Part shown: in pieces, positions 1 to 8,925 of the stretch
Layout: each line of letters starts with the position of its first letter
How positions within the stretch are numbered: the stretch's first letter is position 1
NCBI GenBank assembly: GCA_021734025.1
Contig: JAIPJS010000001.1
Location: forward strand, 248,001 to 312,000
Source: Candidatus Neomarinimicrobiota bacterium
Lineage (GTDB): Bacteria > Fidelibacterota > JAANXI01
Direction: 5' to 3'
DNA: 64,000 nt
The notes under the pieces: model-generated
What the model was told of the DNA's origin: nothing
What the model saw: the letters and a program-made list of their open reading frames with translations, nothing else
Databases searched by the model: none
Made by a program: the position numbers and the translations under genes

Positions 1-891
1 GTCTTGCCCAGCGATGAATATGAGCCGGTCACCGGGATTCAGCTCGGAAGCGAAATCCGTCTCGATCCCAAGCGGTATCTCAGTAACAAACCGACTACAA
101 TTTTTCACCACATCGCGTCAAAAATGCGATCTGTTACCCGGTGGCGATACGAAGAACAGACTCGTATGAACACGCCTGCGTTTCACTTTCGCTGGGAGGA
201 AATCACAAATCCGGATTCCGGGGTTGTTCAGCAATCACAACTTCTGCAGGAAGAACTGTACCTGTTTCCGAATTCGCCCTATTACGCGGTACGGTACAGA
301 TTTCTTCACCGGGCTTCACTGAATGGACTCGATGTCCGGGGAACGGAGAGTCAGGATGAACTGGAGCACAGTGTACGCTGGAGAGCGACGGCGTTTCAGC
401 CATGGACGGTAGAAGTAACGGTCGAACAGCGGCAATTATCGAGGCAATCCTATTTTGAGTCATTGCGAAACAGGGAGGTCCGGCAGCGAAGTTTCTCCGG
501 GATTTTTGGGTATCATCCGACACGTCCGCACCTGTTCCGGACAGAGATCACCTGGGAAAACAATCAGGGAGCCGTAGCGCAACAGGATATCGATGTGCGG
601 CTGACCGAGCTGGCTGAGGAGTATACCTATCAAATTTCAGAAAAGGGCAGGCTCACCGCAGAACTCAGGTGGATCAACGTACAAAATTTGACCGGGGAGA
701 CGGATTTGCGGTTTTTACCCTTCGAAGTCGCCGGCGGCAACCATCTCGGGACATCCTGGGAATGGCGCTTCCACGGAGACTATCGGATAAACGAGTTTCT
801 GACGTTCCGGCTCCAGTATCGGGGCCGGGATGAGCCGTATCGGAGTGCTGTCTATCACCAGGGATCGGGAGAATTTCGTGCGGTATTTTAA
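1..891 (+). CDS. Outer-membrane beta-barrel protein, 5'-truncated by window edge
   Basis: The frame is open from the first base, so this is the C-terminal part of a longer gene (about 296 residues visible). The sequence shows alternating polar/hydrophobic stretches rich in aromatic residues and Arg/Glu, with regular turns, as in outer-membrane barrels, and ends in Phe (FRAVF), the usual barrel C-terminus. No named family was recognised. The stop codon overlaps the start of the following Omp85-type gene by about 14 bases, which suggests translational coupling and joint expression of two outer-membrane proteins. The barrel call is fairly safe; the role (assembly factor, translocation partner or porin) is unknown. 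Confidence 0.6.
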   Translation, partial: VLPSDEYEPVTGIQLGSEIRLDPKRYLSNKPTTIFHHIASKMRSVTRWRYEEQTRMNTPAFHFRWEEITNPDSGVVQQSQLLQEELYLFPNSPYYAVRYRFLHRASLNGLDVRGTESQDELEHSVRWRATAFQPWTVEVTVEQRQLSRQSYFESLRNREVRQRSFSGIFGYHPTRPHLFRTEITWENNQGAVAQQDIDVRLTELAEEYTYQISEKGRLTAELRWINVQNLTGETDLRFLPFEVAGGNHLGTSWEWRFHGDYRINEFLTFRLQYRGRDEPYRSAVYHQGSGEFRAVF

Positions 892-2548
892 ATTACTATT
901 ACCAGTTATTATGGTGCTGGGCACTACGCTCCTGGCGCAGTCCCGACCGGTGGAGTTCTATGGCTTGCCGGAACAGGTCACGGTTCGGGATTCCACAGTG
1001 CTCCGGTTTTCCGATCTGTCTGATTACGTTACTGTTGCAATGCCAAGATTATTACAGGCAATGGAGCAGGAAGGCTATCTCTCCAGCAAGGTGGATTCGA
1101 TTGTGATTCCCGCCGATAAAGCGAGCTCCATTGAAGTGTTCATTGAATCAGGGGAGCAAATCAATCGTCTCTATACGACGGGGCGCCCTGATTCCACTGA
1201 GGAGCGAACTCCTGAGTTTCGGCTGTCGGGAGAATTGACGACGCCGCCGCAAATCTGGGAGGTCCGCATCAAATCGCAAATCGCGGACTATGCCGATCGG
1301 GGATTCCCAATTGCCAAATGGGCGGCAAGAGGTATTACGGCAGAGGACGGAGATATTACCGTCTCAGGTGTTATCGATCCCGGGAGTAAAATCATCCTGG
1401 ATACGATGGTGGTGAGGAACTCAGGGGAAACACAAGACCGTATTTTTCTCAGAGAAATGAGAATTCCACCCGGGACGCCTTACAGCAGGACGGATATCCG
1501 GGCCGCACAACGGAGGCTGCGGCAGTTTGATTTTGTAGAAAGTATTGCTTCGCCAAAACTATTCAGATCGATCGATGGCGATTATGGCCTGCTGTGGGAA
1601 ATCCGGGAACGCCGCGCCAACACCTTCAACGGTATTCTTGGATATGTGCCGGCCACTCAATCTCAACAGGGATTCTTTACCGGGCAGCTCCAGTTCGACT
1701 TTGTCAATCTGTTCGGGACCGCGCGGCAACTCAATATCTTCTGGGATAAACAGAACGTAATTACACAGGAGATGGCGGTTTCGTATACCGAACCATGGAT
1801 TGCCGGTTACCCGCTGAACGGAACGGCCGGATTCCGGCAACTCGTTCAGGACAGTAGCTACATTCGACGGCACACCACACTGGTTCTGGATTACCAACTG
1901 AACTGGCTCTGGAACGTTTTCGGTGAGGTCACGGCCACAGAGGTCATCAGCACGCCGAGCGGGCGGGCGTTATCCGGTATCCGGAGTTACCGCCGGTACG
2001 ACTATACAGCCGGTGTGGAATTTTCGACACTGGACGATCCCCGTAATCCACGTTCCGGCGTCTTTTTTTCCAATTCCATCGCCCAGCGAAACGGTATCTC
2101 CGGTATTCAGGATCCCTTGCGAACTATTGACTTTGAATTTCAGGCGGTACGTACCGTGAATGGCCCACACGTACTCAGCGGAAAACTTACAACCCACAAT
2201 ATCGTTGATCCGCCATCATCGGTACCAGTACCGGAACTCTACCGGTTTGGCGGGGCGAGTTCTGTCCGGGGATACGACGAATCAGCCTTCCTGGGAACGG
2301 CTGTCGGTTGGGTCAATCTGGAATACCGCTTGTTATTTGAAAAGGGATCAAGAATCGTTACCTTCTACGATTATGGGTATCGTGAACGATTTATTGGGAG
2401 GAGAAAATCCAGTCAATCCATGGACAGCTTCGGATTTGGGCTCCGTTTGCAAACAGCAGTCGGACAACTTGGCATTGATTACGGCATTCCGCGAGATGGA
2501 GGATGGCAGAACGGGAGGATTCATGTAAGATTTTTTAACTATTTTTAA
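878..2548 (+). CDS. Omp85/BamA-TamA-type outer-membrane protein
   Basis: I start it at GTG 878, preceded by GGGAG about six bases upstream and followed by a clean signal peptide (MRYFKLLLPVIMVLGTT, cleaved near LAQS); an in-frame ATG at 830 would add an implausible leader. The protein has about 556 residues. The N-terminal part (about 25-240) resembles POTRA repeats. The C-terminal half is a barrel containing the VRGYDE motif typical of Omp85 proteins, and ends in Phe (FFNYF). Members insert or secrete outer-membrane proteins; the size is closer to TamA than to BamA. It overlaps the upstream barrel gene. The family call is firm; the substrate is unknown. Confidence 0.8.
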   Translation: MRYFKLLLPVIMVLGTTLLAQSRPVEFYGLPEQVTVRDSTVLRFSDLSDYVTVAMPRLLQAMEQEGYLSSKVDSIVIPADKASSIEVFIESGEQINRLYTTGRPDSTEERTPEFRLSGELTTPPQIWEVRIKSQIADYADRGFPIAKWAARGITAEDGDITVSGVIDPGSKIILDTMVVRNSGETQDRIFLREMRIPPGTPYSRTDIRAAQRRLRQFDFVESIASPKLFRSIDGDYGLLWEIRERRANTFNGILGYVPATQSQQGFFTGQLQFDFVNLFGTARQLNIFWDKQNVITQEMAVSYTEPWIAGYPLNGTAGFRQLVQDSSYIRRHTTLVLDYQLNWLWNVFGEVTATEVISTPSGRALSGIRSYRRYDYTAGVEFSTLDDPRNPRSGVFFSNSIAQRNGISGIQDPLRTIDFEFQAVRTVNGPHVLSGKLTTHNIVDPPSSVPVPELYRFGGASSVRGYDESAFLGTAVGWVNLEYRLLFEKGSRIVTFYDYGYRERFIGRRKSSQSMDSFGFGLRLQTAVGQLGIDYGIPRDGGWQNGRIHVRFFNYF

Positions 2549-2685
2549 GTAGAATTAACCACAAACAGATACGATTAAACACGAATGACATTTAACACAT
2601 AAAATCATTGATACAGAATTAAGCTGAGCAGTAATATTTTTAAAGATTATTGTGACTTAATGAGGAAAGAGTAAATAGAGAAGTT

Positions 2686-4833
2686 ATGAGTAGATCAGGA
2701 AAAGAAATTCGCGAAGAAGTAATTGGATATTTGAAGAACAGAAAGGGTAAAACCTTTAAACCGAAAGACCTGTCCCAGTCGCTGAACGTTCCCAGGGATC
2801 AGTATCGGGATTTTAAGCAGTGGCTGAAAGATTTGAGCGATCAGGGCAAGATAGAACGATTCCGAAAGAACACCTACGGCTATCCCCAGGAGAAGCAGAT
2901 CGTGGAAGGGAAACTCTCGGTCACGTCTAAGGGATTTGGCTTCGTGTTGGTGGATGAGGGGTCGGACATTTTCATCGGATACGATAACCTGAAAAATGCC
3001 ATGGACGGGGATGTGGTGAAGGCGTTAGTCTTCAGGAAATCCTTCGGGAAAAATCCGGAAGGCAAGGTCCTGGACGTTCTGGAGCGCACCACCGAAAACA
3101 TCGTTGGCATTTACCACGAGGACGATGTAGGCGGGCATGTTGTGCCAGAGGACGACCGGTTGAAATCGTCGCTGTACATTCCACCGGAAAAGGCCAAACT
3201 GCCGGATGGGAAAACCCGCCCGAAAGATGGTCAAATTGTCGTAGCACACCTGGAGGACTGGGCCGATCCCAAGGATAACCCGCAGGGATACATTGTGGAA
3301 ATACTGGGTTTTCCCGGTGAAAAAAAGATGGATCTCAAGATTGTGGCCAAGTCCAAAGAATTGGATCTGGAATTCCCACAGAACGTAGAACAGTCTGCCA
3401 GCGATATCCCTGAGCCAGACTGGAAGCACGAGTTAAAACGGCGGGTTGATCTCAGAGATCAGCTCTGCTTTACTATCGATCCCGAGGACGCCAAGGACTT
3501 TGACGATGCTGTGTCGTTTCGTCAGCTGAGTAATGGACGATTCGAGCTGGGTGTACACATCGCTGACGTCAGCTATTTTGTGAATCGGGGCAGCACAATA
3601 GATAAAGAGGCCTGGGAACGCGGTACCTCGGTGTACTTTGTACGCCACGTGATTCCCATGCTGCCGGAGCGACTTTCCAACGAATTATGCAGCCTCCGGC
3701 CGAATGAGGATAAACTGGCGTTCAGCGTCATCATGGAGATGGACTCGAGCGGACAGGTACATGATTATTCCATCCGGGAGAGCGTCATCCGGAGCGATCA
3801 CCGGTTTTCCTATGAGGAAGTTGAGGAGATCATCAAGGGGAAGGACCACGAATATGCTGATACGATCCACCTGATGCAGATGATGAGTCAGGCGTTACAG
3901 CGGGAGCGTGAAGATCTGGGTAGCATCGATTTCGATATCCCCGAACCGATATTTTCACTGGATGAAAACGGTGTTCCATACGAGGTGCGTCCCAGCGAAC
4001 GCCTGCACGCCCACAGACTGATTGAGGAGTTCATGCTCCGGGCCAATCGCACCGTCGCACAGCATATCGCCGGGAAAAATACCGGGAAGAACGAACGATG
4101 GCCCTTCGTCTACCGGGTGCATGAGAATCCGCCCCGCGAGGATATTGAAGCCTTTCTGACCTTGCTGAAAAATCTGGGAATCACGTATCATATCGAGGGG
4201 AAAGTGGAACCGGAAGATTACCGCCATATCCTGGAAATCGTGGAAAATCTGGAGTTTAAGGATTTTATCGAAAAGGTGGCGCTGCGGTCCATGACCAAGG
4301 CGAAATATAGTCCGGAAAATTTGGGGCACTTTGGGCTGGCGTTTGATAAATACACCCATTTTACATCGCCGATTCGCCGGTATCCTGATTTAGTAGTCCA
4401 TCGGCTGCTGAAACAGTACATTGAGCAGGGCAAACCGCAGGATCCCGACTCGCTGGAACAGTATCTGGAAGAAACATGTGTGCATAGCTCCGAGCGTGAA
4501 CGGAATGCGATGGAGGCGGAACGGGAGTACGCCAAGATTAAATCGATGGAATTCCTTGCCCAGAAAGTTGGCGAGACGTTCGATGGTATTATCTCAGGAA
4601 TCACCTCATTCGGAGCCTTTGTCGAGCTCACGCATTATCTGGTGGAAGGCCTGGTGCCCATGTCCCGGATGGATGATGATTATTACGAATACGATAAGGA
4701 TAATTATCGCCTGGTGGGACGGAAAACCGGCAAGCGATACCGGCTTGGAGATCGGGTCAGAGTAAAAGTTCACGATGTGTCGGTAGACGATCGGGAGGCG
4801 GTTTTTATCTTCCTGGATACAGAGGATGCCTGA
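2686..4833 (+). CDS. rnr: Ribonuclease R
   Basis: A 3'-5' exoribonuclease (RNase II/R, RNB family) that degrades structured RNA in the cytoplasm. In order there is an N-terminal winged-helix region (1-65), cold-shock domains (the first around KGFGFVLV, 82-89), the RNB catalytic domain with the acidic metal-binding motif IDPEDAKDFDDA at 264-275, and a C-terminal S1 domain (about 627-710, GIISGITSFGAFVEL). The length of 715 residues is normal for RNase R. The last eight bases overlap the start of the next gene (ATGCCTGA), so the two are probably co-translated. No odd residues were seen. Confidence 0.96.
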   Translation: MSRSGKEIREEVIGYLKNRKGKTFKPKDLSQSLNVPRDQYRDFKQWLKDLSDQGKIERFRKNTYGYPQEKQIVEGKLSVTSKGFGFVLVDEGSDIFIGYDNLKNAMDGDVVKALVFRKSFGKNPEGKVLDVLERTTENIVGIYHEDDVGGHVVPEDDRLKSSLYIPPEKAKLPDGKTRPKDGQIVVAHLEDWADPKDNPQGYIVEILGFPGEKKMDLKIVAKSKELDLEFPQNVEQSASDIPEPDWKHELKRRVDLRDQLCFTIDPEDAKDFDDAVSFRQLSNGRFELGVHIADVSYFVNRGSTIDKEAWERGTSVYFVRHVIPMLPERLSNELCSLRPNEDKLAFSVIMEMDSSGQVHDYSIRESVIRSDHRFSYEEVEEIIKGKDHEYADTIHLMQMMSQALQREREDLGSIDFDIPEPIFSLDENGVPYEVRPSERLHAHRLIEEFMLRANRTVAQHIAGKNTGKNERWPFVYRVHENPPREDIEAFLTLLKNLGITYHIEGKVEPEDYRHILEIVENLEFKDFIEKVALRSMTKAKYSPENLGHFGLAFDKYTHFTSPIRRYPDLVVHRLLKQYIEQGKPQDPDSLEQYLEETCVHSSERERNAMEAEREYAKIKSMEFLAQKVGETFDGIISGITSFGAFVELTHYLVEGLVPMSRMDDDYYEYDKDNYRLVGRKTGKRYRLGDRVRVKVHDVSVDDREAVFIFLDTEDA

Positions 4834-5713
4834 GCAAAGCGGTTGGTTCCGGGTTGATTGTCCCTATTGCACCAGCAAAAATTTCAGGACCTGGCGTACA
4901 GTCGGCGGAGTCGATACATCATCTTCCAGTGAACCATATACAATTGTCAGTTGTGAGGATTGCGGTCTGCGGTATTTAAATCCCCGTCCACCCTGGGAAA
5001 TCCGGAGTCGGGAATTTGAATCATCGGATACCAATTGGATCACTCATATCCTTCGTCAGTGGTCACTCTGGCGTAAGCGTCTGATCATCGAGGAATTTCA
5101 GTCTGGTGCGCGTTTGTTGGACGTCGGTGTAGACGCAGGATTTCCGGTATATATGCACAGATATCATTGGGATGTGACTGCTGTGCAGCAATTCGGAGAT
5201 TTCCACGAGGCGTTAACCCCGCTGGGAATTCAGGTATTTGAAAACATGGAAAGCCTGCCATCTGATCAATATGATGTAGTAACAGTCTGGGATTCACTGG
5301 GACAATTTGAGAATTTGACTGGACTTGTGGAATCTCTGGCAGGCCATACATTGCCGGGAGGATTTTTATTGCTCAGCGTCCCGGCCATCGACTCCTGGGA
5401 GGCGAAACGATACCAGGTTGACTGGGCGGGATTTGAGGTTCCCCGGCGGATAACATGGTTCACTGAGAAGGACATTAAGAAACTGTTTAGTGGAGCACCG
5501 TTTCGGTTGGTGACGACCAGATCAGTTTGGTCGGATGCTGTCAGGCAAACCATGGAAAGTGAGTTGCGACACCGCCACCGGGAACAGTCCCGGATACGAG
5601 TAATATATATGATGAATACACTATTGGGATCATATCTGAATGACCGGCAGCAGCAGGTGAGGCAGGCACCTGAGTCCGTCTACATTTTTCGAAAGGAGAA
5701 TTGCAATGCGTAA
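4826..5713 (+). CDS. Zinc-ribbon class I SAM-dependent methyltransferase
   Basis: 295 residues. Two Cys pairs, C12/C15 and C43/C46 (CPYC, CEDC), form a likely N-terminal zinc ribbon, followed by LRYLNPRP. A Methyltransf_23-like Rossmann domain starts near residue 90 with LLDVGVDAG as the SAM-binding loop I, and the later SLAGHTLPGGFLLLSVP matches the usual beta-5 region. Such zinc-ribbon methyltransferases occur in polysaccharide and secondary-metabolite clusters; the substrate here cannot be read from the sequence. It overlaps rnr at its start and the DUF4837 lipoprotein gene at its end, eight bases each, so the three form a coupled set. Confidence 0.75.
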   Translation: MPEQSGWFRVDCPYCTSKNFRTWRTVGGVDTSSSSEPYTIVSCEDCGLRYLNPRPPWEIRSREFESSDTNWITHILRQWSLWRKRLIIEEFQSGARLLDVGVDAGFPVYMHRYHWDVTAVQQFGDFHEALTPLGIQVFENMESLPSDQYDVVTVWDSLGQFENLTGLVESLAGHTLPGGFLLLSVPAIDSWEAKRYQVDWAGFEVPRRITWFTEKDIKKLFSGAPFRLVTTRSVWSDAVRQTMESELRHRHREQSRIRVIYMMNTLLGSYLNDRQQQVRQAPESVYIFRKENCNA

Positions 5714-6716
5714 ATTCATTCCTGTATTAATACTGGTGATCGCTGTGATTGTGAGCTGTGGCGTCAAGCGGGACGCCATCGGAGAACCGGATGAACTGAT
5801 CGTTATCGCAGACTCAGTCGACTGGACGCTGATTGAAGACCAAATCAGGAATGCCTTTGCACCGGAAGTGTATACGCCCCAGGATGAACCGTGGTACAAT
5901 ATCCGGCGTGTCTCTCCAAAAAATGCCAGCAACTTTTTTAACTATAAGAATATTTTGTTGGTGTCACTCCTGCGGGACGGTTCCCCGTCTCTGGACTTAA
6001 TTCAGAGCCTGTTTTCCGATAACCTGGTTCAGGCTATGCGCTCCGGGAACCAACCGGTGGCACTCAAGCGGAATCAATGGCGGGAGCAACAACTTTTGAT
6101 GATTTTGACCGTTCCGGATGCTCCCCAGTTTAGTGAAGTTCTCGCAAATCGCGATGAAGAGCTCCGTTCGTATTTTGACGAGATGTTTGTCCAGCGTCAA
6201 ATGAAATATCTCTATGATCGACATGAACAGAAGAAACTGAGCCGCCGGTTCCAGGGGGAGTACGACTGGAAATTCAGGGTACCCAGGGATTATATCGTTA
6301 TCCATGAACGCCCGGATTCCAATTTTGTGTGGATCGGTCGTCATCTCCCGATTCGCTGGATAAGTGTTTACTGGGAAGATGTCGATTCTCCGGTCGCGGT
6401 GGATTCATCGGTGGCATTAAGGCTTCGACGAACCGTAGGCCAGGAGCATTACGGAAATATCAGTATCGATACCGCGTATGTACGTACAGAAGCCGCAGAA
6501 ATCGACGGCCAGCATGCCATCCGGATCAACGGGATTTGGTCCCACAACGACGATCCAAAGGGTGGGGCATTTGTCGGGTTTGCATACTATGATGAATTCA
6601 CAAACCGGTTATTCTATCTTGACGGGCAGATCTTTGCCCCGGGCATGAAGAAACTGGTGTTCTTGCGGCGAATGGAAATTATTTTGTCAACCTTTACCAC
6701 CGGCGAGAAAAAGTAA
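5706..6716 (+). CDS. DUF4837-family lipoprotein
   Basis: 336 residues, starting at ATG 5706 with a strong AAAGGAG ribosome binding site about eight bases upstream. The N-terminus is a lipoprotein signal with lipobox IVSC (Cys at about 19), so it is a membrane-anchored envelope protein. The rest resembles DUF4837, a family found mostly in Bacteroidota: IRNAFAPEVYTPQDEPWYNI near the N-terminus, a central helical region, then FRVPRDYIVIHERPD and FVWIGRHLP. No catalytic motif is known. It overlaps the upstream methyltransferase by eight bases. Function unknown. Confidence 0.75.
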   Translation: MRKFIPVLILVIAVIVSCGVKRDAIGEPDELIVIADSVDWTLIEDQIRNAFAPEVYTPQDEPWYNIRRVSPKNASNFFNYKNILLVSLLRDGSPSLDLIQSLFSDNLVQAMRSGNQPVALKRNQWREQQLLMILTVPDAPQFSEVLANRDEELRSYFDEMFVQRQMKYLYDRHEQKKLSRRFQGEYDWKFRVPRDYIVIHERPDSNFVWIGRHLPIRWISVYWEDVDSPVAVDSSVALRLRRTVGQEHYGNISIDTAYVRTEAAEIDGQHAIRINGIWSHNDDPKGGAFVGFAYYDEFTNRLFYLDGQIFAPGMKKLVFLRRMEIILSTFTTGEKK

Positions 6717-6740
6717 GCCGTGCCGTTGAGGATTTTAGTT

Positions 6741-6772
6741 TTTGCGGCTTGCGCGGAGCTTTTGTATCTTTC
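6741..6772 (+). promoter_or_regulatory. Predicted Bacteroidota-type promoter of purE
   Basis: TTTG at 6741-6744, exactly 20 bases, then TATCTTTC at 6765-6772. This fits the Bacteroidota primary-sigma pattern TTTG-N19-23-TAnnTTTG with one mismatch, about 30 bases before the purE start at 6803. It suggests purE begins a new transcript rather than reading through from the lipoprotein gene. Confidence 0.55.
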
Positions 6773-6802
6773 AAATCGATTGAAAAAAACCGGAGGAAAC
6801 AG

Positions 6803-7270
6803 ATGGCAGATGTTGCAGTAGTCCTTGGTTCGGCATCGGACCAGGACACGATGGAAGATTGTTTTGAATACCTGGATGGATTTGGTATTGAGTATGAGCT
6901 CAAGATTGCTTCGGCACATCGGACGCCGGATGAGGTTAAAGAGTTTGCCTCCAATGCCAGGTCGAATGGCTTTCGGGTGATCATAGCCGGGGCAGGGCTG
7001 GCAGCCCATCTCCCGGGCGTAATCGCCGCATACACCACACTACCGGTGCTTGGTGTACCTATTGATGCCGGTTCGATGCAGGGGTTGGATGCACTCTACT
7101 CAATAGTGCAGATGCCAGGTGGTGTGCCGGTAGGGACAGTGGCTATCGGAAAGCACGGTGCCAGGAATTCAGCCGTCCTCGCTGCGCAGATTCTGGCGCT
7201 GAGCAATAATGAAATCGCCAACCGTCTTGACGAGTTTAAAGCAAACGGATGCCGGATCAAGAAAGCGTAA
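6803..7270 (+). CDS. purE: N5-carboxyaminoimidazole ribonucleotide mutase
   Basis: PurE moves the carboxyl group of N5-CAIR to give CAIR in purine synthesis. I start it at ATG 6803, which has GGAGG a few bases upstream; the longer open frame from 6749 would place the promoter inside the gene. The 155 residues contain the phosphate-binding loop VVLGSASDQDTM, the signature ASAHRTP, and GLAAHLPGVIAAYTTLPVLGVP, all typical of class I PurE. The length is normal. No purK is adjacent; purL lies about 51 kb downstream in the window, so the purine genes are scattered. Confidence 0.93.
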   Translation: MADVAVVLGSASDQDTMEDCFEYLDGFGIEYELKIASAHRTPDEVKEFASNARSNGFRVIIAGAGLAAHLPGVIAAYTTLPVLGVPIDAGSMQGLDALYSIVQMPGGVPVGTVAIGKHGARNSAVLAAQILALSNNEIANRLDEFKANGCRIKKA

Positions 7271-7296
7271 CGGACACGGCGCCAAAGCGAATTCTT

Positions 7297-8214
7297 ATGT
7301 CGATGCAAACAGACAAGCAGGTGCTGGTCACCGGAGCGAACGGACTGCTGGGGCAGAAGGTCGTTGATGCATTTAAGCCGCATTTCAGCGTCATTGCCAC
7401 AGGATTGGAAAAACAGTCTGTCCGCTCCATAGACCCGGCTTCCTATCAACGGCTGGACTTAACAGATCATGACCAGCTGAAAGATTGCTTTGACGAGTAT
7501 CGTCCCGACATCGTGGTGAATTGTGCAGCATATACCGACGTGGATGGGGCCGAAAACGAAAAAGAGACGGCCTGGCAGGTGAATGCGCTGGCCGTCAAAC
7601 GCATGGTGCGCATTCTGCGTCGCATGGGCACCAAGTTTGTCCAGATATCGACAGATTACATTTTTAGCGGGGAAGACGGGCCGTATGATGAATCGGCCAG
7701 GCCGGAACCGGTGAATTATTACGGCACCAGCAAACTGGCGGCGGAGAATGAGATCAAGGCATCCGGAATTGACCACGTGATATTCCGGACTAACGTCCTC
7801 TATGGTGCCGCCGAGAGCATCACGCCAAATTTTGTGCTCTGGGTGATGAAATCTCTGGAAGAAAACGAACCGATCCAGGTGGTGGATGACCAGATTAATA
7901 ACGCCACCCTGGCCAACGGACTGGCGGAATGCATCGCTATCGGATGTGTGATGAACGCCAAAGGCGTGTATAACTATGCCGGAACGGATTTGATTAACCG
8001 GTACGAATTCGCGTTGAAGATCGCGGACTATTTCGGGTATAATGTCGACCTGATTTCCCCGTGCAAAACTAAAGATTTGAATCAGACTGCAGAACGACCG
8101 CTCCGGAGCGGATTATTAACCGACAAAGTTGTGAAGAATTTACACATCCAACTGTACGATACGGAAGCGGGATTGCAGCAAGTGGAAAAGGATTTACAGC
8201 AGTGCGAAATTTAA
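7297..8214 (+). CDS. RmlD-like dTDP-4-dehydrorhamnose reductase / SDR sugar reductase
   Basis: An extended SDR protein with Rossmann motif VTGANGLLGQKV near the N-terminus, the NCAAYTDVDGAE segment characteristic of RmlD, STDYIFSG, and catalytic Tyr/Lys in YYGTSKLAAE. In the family it reduces dTDP-4-keto-rhamnose to dTDP-rhamnose. I favour ATG 7297 (about 305 residues) over ATG 7249, which would overlap purE by 22 bases; neither has a clear ribosome binding site. Two glycosyltransferases follow directly, so it probably supplies a nucleotide sugar for envelope glycan synthesis. No rmlABC genes are in view, so another deoxysugar remains possible. Confidence 0.75.
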   Translation: MSMQTDKQVLVTGANGLLGQKVVDAFKPHFSVIATGLEKQSVRSIDPASYQRLDLTDHDQLKDCFDEYRPDIVVNCAAYTDVDGAENEKETAWQVNALAVKRMVRILRRMGTKFVQISTDYIFSGEDGPYDESARPEPVNYYGTSKLAAENEIKASGIDHVIFRTNVLYGAAESITPNFVLWVMKSLEENEPIQVVDDQINNATLANGLAECIAIGCVMNAKGVYNYAGTDLINRYEFALKIADYFGYNVDLISPCKTKDLNQTAERPLRSGLLTDKVVKNLHIQLYDTEAGLQQVEKDLQQCEI

Positions 8215-8915
8215 TTGTTATTCCTACCTATAATGAATCGGAAAATATTAAAACGCTGATTGAACAGATATTTCAGCTGCCGATTACCACAGACATTTTA
8301 GTCGTTGATGATAATTCTCCTGACGGAACCGGGGAATTGATCGAGGAGTTAATCCTTCGGTATTCCCGGCTCTATCTCATGAAGCGGAAGAGCAAGGACG
8401 GTCTGGGTACCGCATATTGTGTCGGGTTTATCTATGCCCTGGAACGGGGATACGATAATATTATCCAGATGGATGCCGACCTCTCCCACGATCCGGAAGA
8501 GATTCCGGAGATGTTGGAGGAACTCAAGGAATATGACCTCGTCATCGGTTCCCGATACAACCGGGGCGTTTCCGTGGTGCATTGGCCGATTCGCCGGCTC
8601 ATTCTGAGCTACGGCGCTAACCTGTACACCAGAATTATCACCGGGATGCCGGTTTCGGACGGTACCAGCGGATTCAAAGCCTGGCGTGCCGATGTGTTGA
8701 AGACCATTGATTTAGGGAAGGTTTCCTCCGAGGGGTACGCGTTCCAGATTGAGATGAACTTCCGCGCCTGGAAGAACGGTTTTACGATCAAAGAACATTC
8801 GATCATCTTCCATGACCGGGTGGTAGGCAAGTCAAAGATGTCCAAAAAGATTATTATCGAGGCGGTATTCAAGGTCTGGGCGTTTAAACTACGCAGCATT
8901 TTCCGTCGATTGTAG
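8202..8915 (+). CDS. Family 2 glycosyltransferase, polyprenyl-phosphate mannose synthase-like
   Basis: Starts at GTG 8202, inside the end of the reductase gene, with AAAAGGA about eight bases upstream. The 237 residues give a soluble GT2 of the DPM1 type: VIPTYNESENI at the N-terminus, DILVVDDNSPDGTG, the metal-binding motif QMDADLSHDPEEIP, and GTSGFKAWRADVL. DPM1-like enzymes transfer mannose or glucose from a nucleotide sugar to polyprenyl phosphate at the inner face of the membrane. There is no membrane domain. Overlap with the reductase and an 11-base gap to the next glycosyltransferase point to one operon. The acceptor is not determined. Confidence 0.85.
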   Translation: MRNLIVIPTYNESENIKTLIEQIFQLPITTDILVVDDNSPDGTGELIEELILRYSRLYLMKRKSKDGLGTAYCVGFIYALERGYDNIIQMDADLSHDPEEIPEMLEELKEYDLVIGSRYNRGVSVVHWPIRRLILSYGANLYTRIITGMPVSDGTSGFKAWRADVLKTIDLGKVSSEGYAFQIEMNFRAWKNGFTIKEHSIIFHDRVVGKSKMSKKIIIEAVFKVWAFKLRSIFRRL

Positions 8916-8925
8916 GGACCAACCC